Source: Alloactinosynnema sp. L-07 (GTDB taxonomy: Bacteria > Actinomycetota > Actinomycetes > Mycobacteriales > Pseudonocardiaceae). From it: DNA of 64,000 nucleotides. Location of the stretch: the NCBI RefSeq assembly GCF_900070365.1, contig NZ_LN850107.1, positions 434,001 to 498,000 on the forward strand. The letters are read 5' to 3'. The translations under genes were made by a program, and so were the position numbers. This document shows, in pieces, positions 7,743 to 16,197 of this stretch. Each line of letters starts with the position of its first letter. Within the stretch, counting starts at the first letter, position 1. The notes beneath the pieces were generated by a model. That model was not told where the DNA came from. It was given only the letters and a program-made list of their open reading frames with translations, and made no database searches.

Positions 7743-8720
7743 TTAGCTGGTGGCGAGTCCGGTGATCTTGCCGTGGGCGATCTCGGGTCCGTACTCCAGG
7801 CCGATCTCGCCGTAGATCTGGGCGGTGTCCTTGGCGCCGGTCTTTGCCAGTGGTTCGGAGAACAGGAAGCCCTTGCCGGGCGTTTCCAGGAAGATCGGGG
7901 CGCACTGGTCCAGGGACACGGCTGAGACGGTGTCGGAGGGCATGTGCCGGTTGAGCATCACCGCGAGCCGCCCGAAGTCGGTTTCGATGGTGGTGACGGC
8001 GACGCCTGCGACGTTGCGGGTTTCCTCGCGGTAGTTCTTCTTGGTGATGAACTCGTCGGTGAGCTTGCGTTTCTGCCAGGCGTTGCACATGAGCGCGGCG
8101 GTCTCGGAGACCTGGATGCCGCCGTTCTCCCACACCTTCTGCAAGAGGTCGAGGACCATCTTCTCGGTCAGCGCGGTGGGGGCGGCGTTGGTGATGACGT
8201 TGGTGACGGTGGCGGCGAGGATGCCGCGGGTCTTGCGGGCGGTGCTGTTGGTCGAGGGTTCCTGGAAGGTGCCGGTGACGAAGCTGGCTTCGACGTCGCG
8301 GGCGATCTGGACCAGGGCGATGCGGGTCTGCCAGTCCATCTCGGTCGACACGGCGTTGGTGCCGCCGATCGCGGCGGCGTTGGGGTGGGCGGAGCCGGTG
8401 GCGGCGAACATGTTCTGCGTGGCCTGCCGGGTGTAGGTGACGCCGACGGTTTCCTGGTGGATCTCCAGGACGTTGCGGTCCTGCCCGCGCACCCTGGTCT
8501 CGGCGGCCGGGGCGTCGGCGCCTTCCACCCGCTGCCGGTTGGGGTCCGGCGGGCGCAGGTCGTACACGGACCAGGTGTGGACGATCCCGTTGGCGCGCTT
8601 GCCACCGGTCAGGCCGCCGATGGCGGACAGGAATGGGGTGTCGGCGGGGGTCAGGGCGAACAGTTCGCCCACGAAGTTGGGGGCGTTGAAGGTGTTGGCG
8701 ATAGCGGCCACACCAGGCAT
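7743..8720 (-). CDS. Major capsid protein, SU10-like
   Basis: The protein has 325 residues starting MPGVAAIANTFNAPNFVGELFALTPADTPFLSAIGG, which is the typical opening of the SU10/DUF5309 capsid family (an early strand followed by TPADTPFL). The middle carries VGVTYTRQATQNMFAATG and ARDVEASFVTG. The C-terminal part has METDFGRLAVMLNRH-like beta structure (TTIETDFGRLAVML). It forms the HK97-fold shell. It follows the scaffold gene by about 40 bp and has a ribosome-binding site (AAGGAGAAAC) before ATG 8720. Confidence 0.9.
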   Translation of the reverse strand: MPGVAAIANTFNAPNFVGELFALTPADTPFLSAIGGLTGGKRANGIVHTWSVYDLRPPDPNRQRVEGADAPAAETRVRGQDRNVLEIHQETVGVTYTRQATQNMFAATGSAHPNAAAIGGTNAVSTEMDWQTRIALVQIARDVEASFVTGTFQEPSTNSTARKTRGILAATVTNVITNAAPTALTEKMVLDLLQKVWENGGIQVSETAALMCNAWQKRKLTDEFITKKNYREETRNVAGVAVTTIETDFGRLAVMLNRHMPSDTVSAVSLDQCAPIFLETPGKGFLFSEPLAKTGAKDTAQIYGEIGLEYGPEIAHGKITGLATS

Positions 8721-8759
8721 GGTTTCTCCTTACGTGGTAACGGAACCGGGCGTGGCCGG

Positions 8760-9356
8760 TCAGGGCTGCTTGCGGGCCATCTCGGCCAAACGCTGGTTCT
8801 TCAAGGTGATCGCGGTCGCCCAGTCCCCGGCCTGCTCGGCGGCCGTGATCTGCGCGTCCACCCCGCCGGCCGGGCCACCGGGGCGAGGCCCCTGCGATAG
8901 GTCCGGGGCGGGACGGCGCGGCCCCTCGGCGCGGGTCAGGTGCGGGCGGGCGGTGAGCACCGCGGCCAGGTCGGTGCCGATCGCGGCGGTGTCGATCTCC
9001 CCGTCGGCGCTGACGTAGCGGTCGCGGTCATCGAGGTAGCGGGGCGCGTCGGACGGGTCGGCCCACCCGGTGGCGGCGGCGCGGATCTCCGCGTCCACCG
9101 CCCGCCGCCGCAACGCGACGGCGGCGGCCTCGGCCTGCTCGGCGCGCGCGGTCGCCTTCTCCGCCTCGGTCTGCTGCGCGGCCTCTAGCTCATCCAGGCG
9201 GTTTGCCTTCGCGCTGTGGTCGCGCGCGGTCTGCTCGGCACGGGTCAGCTTGGCCTGCGCCTGCTCATAAAGGGACTTGAAGTCCGGTCCGTCGGCGGGC
9301 GGAGTGGGCACGAGGTCAGTCGCGGTCGTGCCGATGTCGTTGGGCTGGTTGTCCAC
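8760..9356 (-). CDS. Capsid scaffold protein
   Basis: The protein has 198 residues from GTG 9356 (AAGGAG 4 nt upstream; a TTG at 9371 is the alternative). A central coiled coil of about 70 residues is rich in Ala, Glu, Arg and Gln (AKLTRAEQTARDHSAKANRLDELEAAQQTEAEKATARAEQAEAAAVALRR in part), followed by a Pro/Gly-rich linker and a basic C-terminus (LAEMARKQP). This is the usual build of a scaffold encoded just before the capsid. The first 8 bp of its leader overlap the promoter of the divergent XRE gene. Confidence 0.82.
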   Translation of the reverse strand: MDNQPNDIGTTATDLVPTPPADGPDFKSLYEQAQAKLTRAEQTARDHSAKANRLDELEAAQQTEAEKATARAEQAEAAAVALRRRAVDAEIRAAATGWADPSDAPRYLDDRDRYVSADGEIDTAAIGTDLAAVLTARPHLTRAEGPRRPAPDLSQGPRPGGPAGGVDAQITAAEQAGDWATAITLKNQRLAEMARKQP

Positions 9357-9364
9357 ATGTCTCC

Positions 9365-9394
9365 TTGACAAGACGTGCCAGTACTGCTGATACT
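9365..9394 (+). promoter_or_regulatory. Promoter of the leaderless XRE gene
   Basis: A perfect -35 box TTGACA (9365-9370) is followed after 18 bp by GATACT (9389-9394). The expected transcription start falls at about 9400-9402, on the ATG at 9401, so the message would be leaderless. The -35 box overlaps the ribosome-binding site of the divergent scaffold gene. Confidence 0.65.
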
Positions 9395-9400
9395 GGCGAT

Positions 9401-9730
9401 ATGACTAAGAACCTGGTTTCGTTTGGACAGTTCATCCGCAGGCAGCGTGAGAAGTTGGGGCTTACGCAGGCCCAACTCGCTGCACGGGTTGGCCGTGCGC
9501 AGGTGACGGTCTCGGAGTGGGAGCGCGGAGTTGCGCAACCGTCCGACCTGCGGGCACTTGCTGATGCGTTGGAGATGGAGCTTGACGCCTTGGGCCACGC
9601 GCTAAAGGCTGCCTTCATCGCAAACGACGACGTCGAGGAGGCACTTCAACGTCAAACCCTGCTAACCCAGAAGGAGATCGACGCGCTGATCTTGATCTAT
9701 CGGGGTCTTCTCGCCGGAAAGGTCAACTAG
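9401..9730 (+). CDS. XRE-family HTH regulator (moron)
   Basis: The protein has 109 residues starting MTKNLVSFGQFIRRQREKLG. The HTH spans about residues 9-62: LGLTQAQLAARVGRAQVTVSEWERGVAQPSDLRALADALEM, a typical Cro/C1 fold. The helical C-terminus ends IYRGLLAGKVN. ATG 9401 has no Shine-Dalgarno and coincides with the predicted transcription start, as for leaderless phage repressors. It is on the opposite strand within the head module. Its last 8 bp overlap the 3' end of the MuF-like gene. It may be an accessory repressor giving superinfection immunity, or may regulate a neighbouring moron. Confidence 0.85.
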   Translation: MTKNLVSFGQFIRRQREKLGLTQAQLAARVGRAQVTVSEWERGVAQPSDLRALADALEMELDALGHALKAAFIANDDVEEALQRQTLLTQKEIDALILIYRGLLAGKVN

Positions 9731-10685
9731 TGATGTACCCGTATCGGCGAAGCCTGATCAGCAGATGCTCACGGTCACCACCATCGGCGAATATTTGAGC
9801 GGCGGTTGGGCGGGCTATGTCGCGGCGGCGGTACTGCCCGCCGCTGCCGCTGGTGTTGCCGAGCCCGTCGGCAGCGCCGCGCGTGGTGGAGTACTTGCGG
9901 TGTCCGGCGACGTAGACGGCCCCGGCGCGGCGGGCATTGACCACCCCGGCGATGTCGGCCCCGGCCCGGATCGCTTCGGCGTCCTTGACGCCGAACGCCT
10001 TGTCCTGCTCGGCGCGGGTCATCGCGGCGAACAGCGCGGTCGGGGTGTTGCCGGGGTCGTTGGTCTGCCACTGGTCGCGGGTGACGGGGCGCATCTGGCA
10101 GTCGCAGCGTGGGTGCCGGGCGAATCCGTCGCTGAGTGGGTAGAGGCGTCCGGCGAGGATGAGGCACCGCCCGCACGCGGGGAGCCGCACGACCCGCTCG
10201 TATCCCGCGACCGCGGGTTCGGTGAGCATCGCGGTGTGGACGGCGACGCGGCTGGTGTCGGTGATCTCTGTGGCGGTGTAGGTGAGCAGCCGTTGCAGGC
10301 TGATCTCGCGGACGTGGCTGGGGGCCATGCCCATGCCGAGTGCGCGACGCAGGTAGCCGATGACGTGGTCAAGCAGCCTTGTGAGGGTGAGTCCGTTCGC
10401 TGCGCACCCGGCGAACGCCCCCGCGACCAGCTTCCCGACCGGGGCGGAGACGGCGTTGGCGGCCAGGAGGGCGGCGGCGACGTAGGCTGCGGCGGGGGCG
10501 GCGGTCTGGACTTGGGCTTCCTCGATTGCGATCACCGCGCGCGGCCGGACGTCGGTCTCCCACGAACCGATGAGATCGTCGGGGCGCAGCCGTTGCCAGG
10601 CGTCCTGAACGGTGTCGACCGCGTCGCGCACCACCCGTTGCTGGTCCTCGTAGAGCTGATCGTCGGGGATGGTCGGGGCGGTCAC
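9723..10685 (-). CDS. MuF-like minor head protein
   Basis: The protein has 320 residues. The start is GTG 10685 with GGGAGG 8 nt upstream; a GTG at 10694 overlapping the portal stop is possible. The N-terminus is helical. The C-terminal part holds LPACGRCLILAGRLYPLSDGF followed by RHPRCDCQMRPV, the Cys/His signature of the phage head morphogenesis (MuF) domain that sits on the portal. A Gly-rich tail follows. It is encoded directly after the portal gene, the usual arrangement. Confidence 0.82.
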   Translation of the reverse strand: MTAPTIPDDQLYEDQQRVVRDAVDTVQDAWQRLRPDDLIGSWETDVRPRAVIAIEEAQVQTAAPAAAYVAAALLAANAVSAPVGKLVAGAFAGCAANGLTLTRLLDHVIGYLRRALGMGMAPSHVREISLQRLLTYTATEITDTSRVAVHTAMLTEPAVAGYERVVRLPACGRCLILAGRLYPLSDGFARHPRCDCQMRPVTRDQWQTNDPGNTPTALFAAMTRAEQDKAFGVKDAEAIRAGADIAGVVNARRAGAVYVAGHRKYSTTRGAADGLGNTSGSGGQYRRRDIARPTAAQIFADGGDREHLLIRLRRYGYITS

Positions 10686-10690
10686 GGTTG

Positions 10691-12187
10691 TCACCTCCCA
10701 AGCGGTGCCTGGAACGTCGGCGGGCTCGGCCGCGCCGAGACGTCGACCGGGTCGGCGGGCGCGTCGGGGTCGGTGTCGCGGGTGGGTTTGGGGCCGAACT
10801 CGGCGGCCTGGTCGCCGCCGACGACGCGGGTGTAGGCGTCGCGGTCCTCGGCTTCCATGTCGAGGATCTGCGCGTCCGAGTAGCCCAGGGCGCGGCGGGA
10901 GGCGCGGCGCGGGAGCAGCTTGTCGGCGGCGTAGAGCTTGGTGACCGCGTCGGCTTGGGCGGCGAAGGTCGGGGTGGCGGCGTCGACCCACATGGTCTCC
11001 ATCCGCAACGCCTCCGGCGGCACCACACCGTCGCGGACGAGCAGGACCAGGCGCATGACCTGCTCCCACCCGTCGCCGAACGAGCGTTGCCGCCGCTCCG
11101 CGCGCTTGATGTGTCGTCCTTCCGAGGAGCGGATGCCGTCGGCGGAGGCGGGGTTCTCGGTGGCGTAGCCGAGGAAGTGCGGCGGCAACCCCGATAGCGA
11201 CGCCACGAGCCGCGCCAGTGCGTTCAACGTGTTGTGGAAGTTGGATAAATCGGCCTCGGGGAACTGGCCGACCGCGACCCCGTCTTCCTTGGGGCTCTTG
11301 GGCGAGGCCCACAGCACCCCGGCCACCGCCTGCCACGGCGTGAGCGGATTGCCTTGTGCGTCAACGAAATCGTCTTGATCGAACCCGAGCGCGTACCGGC
11401 GTGGCATCGCGTGGAATTCCGCGGACACCATCATGTCGGTGGCGATCTTGCACGCGGCGTCCGACAGCGGGATCACGCTGGCCAGCTCCGACCGGCCGAG
11501 TGTGACCGGCTTGCCTCGGCGGCGGCTGGTGCGCGGCCGGTTCACCAACGGCACCACAGGGACGACGCCGAGGTTGTGGTCGTCGCGGTCGGTCTCGGTC
11601 CACGCCTTGCCGCCATCGGCGGAGGTGAACCAGATCGTGGTGTCCGGCAGGTACAGGGTGGCGTGCGAGGCGACCTGGGAGGAGGTGCCCGGGGCGGCCT
11701 CGTCGTCGGACCAGCGTTTCAACGCCGCGCGGACGCGGCGGGTGCGCGGGTCGAGTTCGGCGTGCACCTCCAACGGCGACTCCACCGTCACCAATGGCGT
11801 CTGCTCGTCGTCCTCGTTGGTGCCGACGATCGCGAACGCCCGCCCGGTCACCAACGCGTCGATGTGCGCCTGTTGGGCGTGCAGGTCCAGCCGGTTGGCC
11901 TGCCAGATCCGCCACAGATCCCGGTCGGCGGCGTCGCGGCCGCCGAGCCGGAACCCGGTCACGTCCAACCGCTCATCCAACGAGTCCACGACCAACTCGG
12001 GCCAGTTCACCACCACTTGGCGGACGCGGCCGTCGAGGCGGCGCAGCAACTCCGGGTGCATGTACGACAGCGACTGCTCGCCCTCGTAGTAGGCGTCGTG
12101 CCGTTCCAGGTCGGGTATCTGCCCGTTGTGCTGGGTGGCCAGCCGGGTGATCCACGTGCCGGCGGGGAGGTCGAGGTCGGTCGCCAC
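10691..12187 (-). CDS. Portal protein (SPP1 gp6-like)
   Basis: The protein has 498 residues from GTG 12187. It starts MATDLDLPAGTWITRLATQHNGQIPDLERHDAYYEGEQSL and continues with RQVVVNWPELVVDSLDERLDVTGF, a strongly conserved opening in actinophage portals. The middle has GRSELASVIPLSDAACKIATDMM, and a later region SNFHNTLNALARLVASLSGLPPHFLGY typical of the crown/stem part. It forms the dodecameric DNA entry channel and binds the terminase. The length is normal for the family. It follows the beta-helix gene. Confidence 0.94.
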   Translation of the reverse strand: MATDLDLPAGTWITRLATQHNGQIPDLERHDAYYEGEQSLSYMHPELLRRLDGRVRQVVVNWPELVVDSLDERLDVTGFRLGGRDAADRDLWRIWQANRLDLHAQQAHIDALVTGRAFAIVGTNEDDEQTPLVTVESPLEVHAELDPRTRRVRAALKRWSDDEAAPGTSSQVASHATLYLPDTTIWFTSADGGKAWTETDRDDHNLGVVPVVPLVNRPRTSRRRGKPVTLGRSELASVIPLSDAACKIATDMMVSAEFHAMPRRYALGFDQDDFVDAQGNPLTPWQAVAGVLWASPKSPKEDGVAVGQFPEADLSNFHNTLNALARLVASLSGLPPHFLGYATENPASADGIRSSEGRHIKRAERRQRSFGDGWEQVMRLVLLVRDGVVPPEALRMETMWVDAATPTFAAQADAVTKLYAADKLLPRRASRRALGYSDAQILDMEAEDRDAYTRVVGGDQAAEFGPKPTRDTDPDAPADPVDVSARPSPPTFQAPLGR

Positions 12188-12205
12188 AGGCCCACCCCCT
12201 CGTGG

Positions 12206-13321
12206 TCAGTGCACGTCGAGGAACCCGATGCGGTGGACGAGGGTTTCGATGCCGTTGCTGGCTTTGCACCAGATCGCGCGTGGCCCGGCCGGGAGTTCCA
12301 GTGCCCCGGAGCCGACGAGGATCAAGGCGGCGGGGGCTTCCCAGACGCCCGGCCGCCAGTCGGTGGTGGTGGGGGTGTGGGCGGCGGCGGGGGTGGTGGC
12401 GAACCACACGTCGAGCGCGGGCAGCGGGCCGGGCCGGGTGTTGGTGATGGTGACGGCGAGGAAGAAGCGCTCGCCCGCGCTTTGGTGCAGTCGCACGGGA
12501 ACCTCCGCGGCGATCAGTGTCCACGCGACGCCCATCGGTCCCCAGTGCAGCGTCAGGTCACGGGCGCCGGGGGTGTCGGCGATCACCGCGCCCCCGGTGA
12601 GGCGGGTGTTGTCCAGGGCCAGCGTCGGTGTGGTGGCGAGGTTGACGGGGGCGTAGTGGTCGTCGGAGCCCCATCGGTTGCCGGTGAGGACGAACCCGCC
12701 GGTCACGGCCCCGGCGACGATCGTGGTGCCGCCGCCGTTGAGCAGGCAGTCCCGCACGACGATGTCGCGGTTGCCGCCCTGGGTGTTCTCCAGGAACAGG
12801 GCGGCGTGCAGGACATCGGTCCCGTTGACCTGTGCCCACGGGCCGAGATCGACCGTGCAGCGGCGCAGCGTGAGTCCGTCGATCCCGCGTACCTGGATGC
12901 CGTCGGCGTGCGCGTCGGCCCTCGGCACGGGGTTGCGCAGTGTCGAGTCCACGATGGTGATGCGGCGGCATGGGCCGGTGTCGGAGGTGATGTGCAGCAG
13001 GTCCGACGCCGAGGTGTGCAGGTCGACGTGATCGAGCACGGCATTGTCCACACCCGACAGGGACAGCCCGCCCGCGACCCTGGTGTGGGTCATCGTCAGC
13101 CGGTCGCCGCCGAGCACGGTCCCGGACCCGAACTCGCAGTCCACGAGGGCGAGGTCGTCGGCGCCGGACTGGTAGAAAACCGGGAGCGTCACCGCGGGGA
13201 ACAGGACGCGTTCGTAGCGGCCGGGCGGGATCTGCGGCAGCCCCGTATACGGGGTGAGCGGCGCACCCGGTCGTGGCCCGGTGGCCGCGGTGCTCGCCCA
13301 CGGCCCGGTGGGGGCGGTCAT
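12206..13321 (-). CDS. Right-handed beta-helix protein between terminase and portal
   Basis: The protein has 371 residues starting MTAPTGPWASTAATGPRPG. ATG 13321 overlaps the terminase TGA (ATGA), so it is coupled to terminase translation. Residues of about 30-260 form a chain of short strands with recurrent Asp/Asn/Gly turns (LALVDCEFGSGTVLGG, LTLRRCTVDLG, IVVRDCLLNGGGTTIVAG), as in parallel beta-helix pectate-lyase-like folds. The last 100 residues are a beta-sandwich-like region with Trp residues. Such proteins usually bind or cleave surface polysaccharide, so placing it here rather than with tail fibres is odd. No catalytic residues can be assigned. Confidence 0.72.
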   Translation of the reverse strand: MTAPTGPWASTAATGPRPGAPLTPYTGLPQIPPGRYERVLFPAVTLPVFYQSGADDLALVDCEFGSGTVLGGDRLTMTHTRVAGGLSLSGVDNAVLDHVDLHTSASDLLHITSDTGPCRRITIVDSTLRNPVPRADAHADGIQVRGIDGLTLRRCTVDLGPWAQVNGTDVLHAALFLENTQGGNRDIVVRDCLLNGGGTTIVAGAVTGGFVLTGNRWGSDDHYAPVNLATTPTLALDNTRLTGGAVIADTPGARDLTLHWGPMGVAWTLIAAEVPVRLHQSAGERFFLAVTITNTRPGPLPALDVWFATTPAAAHTPTTTDWRPGVWEAPAALILVGSGALELPAGPRAIWCKASNGIETLVHRIGFLDVH

Positions 13322-15105
13322 CCCATCACCACCATCCGCGACGACTTGCGGACCTTCTGCCCGCGCAGCCGCCACCCCGACACCGCCATCGCGGCCGTGG
13401 GGACGGCGTCGATGCGTTTGCCGGTCTTGCCGCGCTCGGGCTTGTCCGGCCGGATCAGGTCTGGCTCCCCGGCCGGGTGGCGGACCTCGACGGAGTCGAA
13501 GCAGAACGCCGCGACCGGGTTGCCGTGGTGCGACCAGCCACGCGACTTGGTCAGGGCCATCAGTTCGGTCATCCCGTGGGTCATGCCCTTGTAGGTCTGC
13601 GGCACCGGGTACATCGGCACACCCGTGCGCCGTTCCAACCGCTGGCGGACGGGTTCGCCTGACCACTCGTCGTAGGAGATGTCCGCGACGCGGAGCAGGC
13701 CGGTGTCGCCGACGATGTCGGCCTCGATGACGTCGTAGTCGATGACTTCGCCCTCGGTCGTGGTGATCCACCCGGCGTCGACCCACTGGGACACGCGCCG
13801 GTCGGTGCGCTCATCGAGGAAGGTCACCGCAGCTTCGGGCAGCCAGAACCGCCACAATGCGGACGGGTGCCCGTCGATGCCGTCTGGGACGATCAGACAC
13901 CACGCGGTCAGGTCGAGCTTGGACGCGAGGTCGAGCCCGCCCCATGCCGGGCGCTTCGCCAACTGGTCGCGCAGCCGCTCCGGGTCGGACGCGGGTGTGC
14001 CGACGCACGCGGTGTAGAGGTGCATCGGCATCCAGCGGGACGCCTGGGCGACCCACTGATTGAGCCGGAACTGCCGGAACGCGTTCTCCCGCGCCGGGTC
14101 GTTGCGTGCCTCCAGGGCCTCTTCGCGGAGGGCGGCGAGGGAGAGGAAGTCGCCGAGGGCGGGGTTGGCGTAGTGCCAGTTCGTCTCGTCCCACGGGTCG
14201 GCGTCCTCGGGCAGGTTCCGTAGGTACACGAACCGGTGCGGCGCCCTTGCTGGGGCGTCGGCGATCTTGACGCACTCGTCGTGCTCGGCTTTCGCGAAGG
14301 ATGTCGGGTCGTTGCCCGCGGTGGTGGCGGCGATGAGCAGTGGTTCGAGGCGGGTGCCCATGCCGGTGCGCATCGCGGTCCAGAAGTCGCCGTTGGGCTG
14401 GGTCAGGACCTCGTCGAAGATCACGCACGAGGGGTTGGAGCCGAGGTTGCCAAGTGCGTCGGCGGGGACGACGACGTAGACGCTGTTGGTCTTCTCGTCC
14501 ACGATCCGCGCCGAGTGCTCGATCACCCGCAGGCGGCGGGACAGGACTGGGGAGAGGGCGACCATGCGGGCGGCGACGTTGAACACGAGCTTCGCTTGGT
14601 CGGTGTCGCGTGCGCAGCCGTAGACCTCGGCGGACTCGACGCCGTCCCCGCACAGCATGTAGAGGGCGACGAAGGCGAGAAGTTCGGACTTGCCGTTCTT
14701 GCGGGCGATCTCGACCCACGCGATGCGGAACCGCCGCACGTAGCAGGAGGCTTCCTCGTCCCAGCGGACCTCGCCGAACAGCGGGCGCACGATGTCCTCG
14801 CGCTGCCACTCCGCGAGGATGAACGGGGTGCGCGCCCACCGGTCCTTGGTGTGGACGCAGATCTCCTCGGCGAACGCCTGCGCGTGATCGGCCCGCGGCT
14901 TGCAGAAATGGTCGCCGCGCTTGCGGCAGGTGCGGCCGTCGAAGGTCCGGCCGCACACCGGCAACCGCGCCCCACGGTTGGTCGTCGTGTGTGGTTGGGG
15001 CGTAGCGGTGCCAGTGCGCGGCCGGGCCTTCGCGGTGGTGCCGCCCCGGGCGGGGCGGCGGGGGTTAGCTGAGGAGGCGGTTGGCGCCTTGGCCGGTGGC
15101 GTCAT
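13318..15105 (-). CDS. terL: Terminase large subunit
   Basis: The protein has 595 residues. The N-terminus is basic and has a Cys cluster (CGRTFDGRTCRKRGDHFC). The ATPase domain shows VEIARKNGKSELLAFVALYML as the atypical Walker A and SCVIFDEVL as Walker B, followed by LIAATTAGN. The nuclease domain has GGLDLASKLDLTAW and a later ADISYDEWSG. This is the Terminase_1 / HK97-type family that cuts and pumps phage DNA. ATG 15105 overlaps the small subunit by 41 bp and has GAGGTGG just upstream. Confidence 0.95.
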   Translation of the reverse strand: MTPPAKAPTASSANPRRPARGGTTAKARPRTGTATPQPHTTTNRGARLPVCGRTFDGRTCRKRGDHFCKPRADHAQAFAEEICVHTKDRWARTPFILAEWQREDIVRPLFGEVRWDEEASCYVRRFRIAWVEIARKNGKSELLAFVALYMLCGDGVESAEVYGCARDTDQAKLVFNVAARMVALSPVLSRRLRVIEHSARIVDEKTNSVYVVVPADALGNLGSNPSCVIFDEVLTQPNGDFWTAMRTGMGTRLEPLLIAATTAGNDPTSFAKAEHDECVKIADAPARAPHRFVYLRNLPEDADPWDETNWHYANPALGDFLSLAALREEALEARNDPARENAFRQFRLNQWVAQASRWMPMHLYTACVGTPASDPERLRDQLAKRPAWGGLDLASKLDLTAWCLIVPDGIDGHPSALWRFWLPEAAVTFLDERTDRRVSQWVDAGWITTTEGEVIDYDVIEADIVGDTGLLRVADISYDEWSGEPVRQRLERRTGVPMYPVPQTYKGMTHGMTELMALTKSRGWSHHGNPVAAFCFDSVEVRHPAGEPDLIRPDKPERGKTGKRIDAVPTAAMAVSGWRLRGQKVRKSSRMVVMG

Positions 15106-15523
15106 GGGCCACCTCGACCTTGATCGCCTGCCGATCAGACGGGGTGAGGCCGAAGCGGGCGGCGAACTGGAGGAACACGCGCTCGGCGTCTGCCTGGACC
15201 TGCAGCGCCGGGTTCTTCATCAACCCCGCCCCACCCTGCACCAGCAACGCCGACCCATTCACGAGCTGCGTCGCCGACCGGTAGCGGGCCAGCGCCTCAC
15301 ACAGCACCAGGAACGCGTCGGTGTCCCACACGGTCAGGACGCCGCGGTCGGTCAGACCTGGGGCTAGCCGCTCCCAGATGGCGCGGGCGGCGTCGGATGC
15401 CCAGTCCGGGCAGATGATCTCCAGCTCAGGAGGAGTCGGTTCCGCAGCGTTGATGCGGTCCTTGCGGTCGCCGTGAAGCACTCGCAGTGGCGTCGGCTTC
15501 GCCGGAGGGCCTCTTTTGCCCAT
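15065..15523 (-). CDS. terS: Terminase small subunit, P27 family
   Basis: The protein has 152 residues starting MGKRGPPAKPTPLRVLHGDRKDRIN, the hallmark opening of P27-type small terminases. The helical body (AARAIWERLAPGLTDRGVLTVWDTDAFLVLCEALARYR) and the C-terminal LQFAARFGLTPSDRQ also fit. It binds the packaging site and recruits the large subunit. ATG 15523 is chosen over upstream alternatives because the family motif starts there. It is the first gene of the packaging/structural operon, with an operator-like palindrome about 35 bp upstream. Confidence 0.92.
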   Translation of the reverse strand: MGKRGPPAKPTPLRVLHGDRKDRINAAEPTPPELEIICPDWASDAARAIWERLAPGLTDRGVLTVWDTDAFLVLCEALARYRSATQLVNGSALLVQGGAGLMKNPALQVQADAERVFLQFAARFGLTPSDRQAIKVEVAHDATGQGANRLLS

Positions 15524-15555
15524 GGGTGACTCCAAAAGGTGAGAATGCATCAGTT

Positions 15556-15580
15556 GCACGATAAGCGGTATGTATCGTGC
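15556..15580. promoter_or_regulatory. Operator-like palindrome before terminase operon
   Basis: Perfect 8-bp arms GCACGATA and TATCGTGC are separated by 9 bp, 33 bp upstream of terS, where a regulator could block or activate late transcription. Confidence 0.45.
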
Positions 15581-15839
15581 GGTAAGCGGCAGCGTTTATA
15601 ACGGAACGATATACCTAGCAAGGCTCAGCTTTTGTTGCCCACACAGAGGTTGACACGATGAGCACGTTTTCGTGCCAATTTGCTGCCGTAGCGTTCGCTG
15701 GCAGGGGGATGACCCAAACCCTTTGCGCCCAAGGGGAGCGCTGGGCGGTGACGAGCCGCGCGGGTTCGGTCGAGGTGTAGGCCGATTTGCCGCTGAAAGA
15801 TCTTGCTCGCGACGAACGGGTTTCCACGCGGTGAAATAG

Positions 15840-15870
15840 GAACGGCTCCCCCAGAATGGGAGAGCCGTTC
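15840..15870. terminator. Hairpin terminator candidate upstream of terS
   Basis: GAACGGCTC (15840-15848) pairs with GAGCCGTTC (15862-15870), and an inner CCC/GGG extends the stem around GAAT. The outer sequence resembles the hairpin at 3281-3329. There is no clear U-tract on either strand. Confidence 0.5.
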
Positions 15871-16040
15871 GGGCTCCTCTGCCCGGGTCCTGATGTCGCG
15901 ACGGCCTTGCCAAGCAGATTCGCGTCATCTGGTCGAGAGTTGACAAAGGAGATATTGCGCTGACAAAGATACGACGAACAACCCGACTTGCGCCAGCCCG
16001 ATCCAGGGTTGGCTTGTCACGTCGGTTCTCGGTTGGATCA

Positions 16041-16193
16041 ATGACAGTCCTACTCGGCCACAGTTGGCGAGCCACTGCGCGTGCCGCATCGGTGCTCGTC
16101 GTGCTCATCGTGGTCACGGCCGCCTGCGCGCGGCTGTTTGACGTGCAGGTGGCAATCGGACCGATTGTGATCAAGTCCGGCAGCGCGCAATGA
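16041..16193 (+). CDS. 50-residue hydrophobic protein, possible lipoprotein
   Basis: This ORF is opposite to its neighbours: ATG 16041, TGA 16191-16193. After a basic start (MTVLLGHSWRATARAA) there is one hydrophobic segment SVLVVLIVVTAAC (17-29), followed by ARLFDVQVAIGPIVIKSGSAQ. VTAAC resembles a lipobox, so Cys29 could be lipidated; otherwise it is a single-pass membrane protein. The ORF ends 4 bp before a 15-bp perfect hairpin, which supports real transcription from this strand. No strong Shine-Dalgarno is present. Small membrane proteins of this kind in prophages often act in superinfection exclusion, which would be an inference here. Confidence 0.5.
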   Translation: MTVLLGHSWRATARAASVLVVLIVVTAACARLFDVQVAIGPIVIKSGSAQ

Positions 16194-16197
16194 GTGC

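Larger units (their letters stand above)
15524..16040 (-). promoter_or_regulatory. Leader region of the packaging/structural operon
   Basis: This 517-bp gap has no convincing gene. On the minus strand a TATAAA (15594-15599) could be a -10 element, with TTGCTA 15 bp upstream as a weak -35. A perfect inverted repeat GCACGATA (15556-15563) / TATCGTGC (15573-15580) lies between it and the terminase start. TAAGCGG occurs twice, about 20 bp apart. TGACAAAG is repeated at 15941 and 15961. The AT content is higher than in the flanks. Confidence 0.5.

Noticed and set aside
9349..9357. Exact TTGTCCACA (DnaA box) at the scaffold start, and another at 52172-52180
   Set aside because: Single words in 64 kb are compatible with chance, and the first is within a coding start; only the cluster at 57.88 kb is reported.
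15658..15780. 40-codon plus-strand ORF after TTGACA near 15650
   Set aside because: No -10 at proper distance and no ribosome-binding site; composition not protein-like.
15596..16174. 192-codon minus-strand open frame upstream of terS
   Set aside because: No ribosome-binding site, irregular composition, and it covers a terminator hairpin and operator-like repeats.
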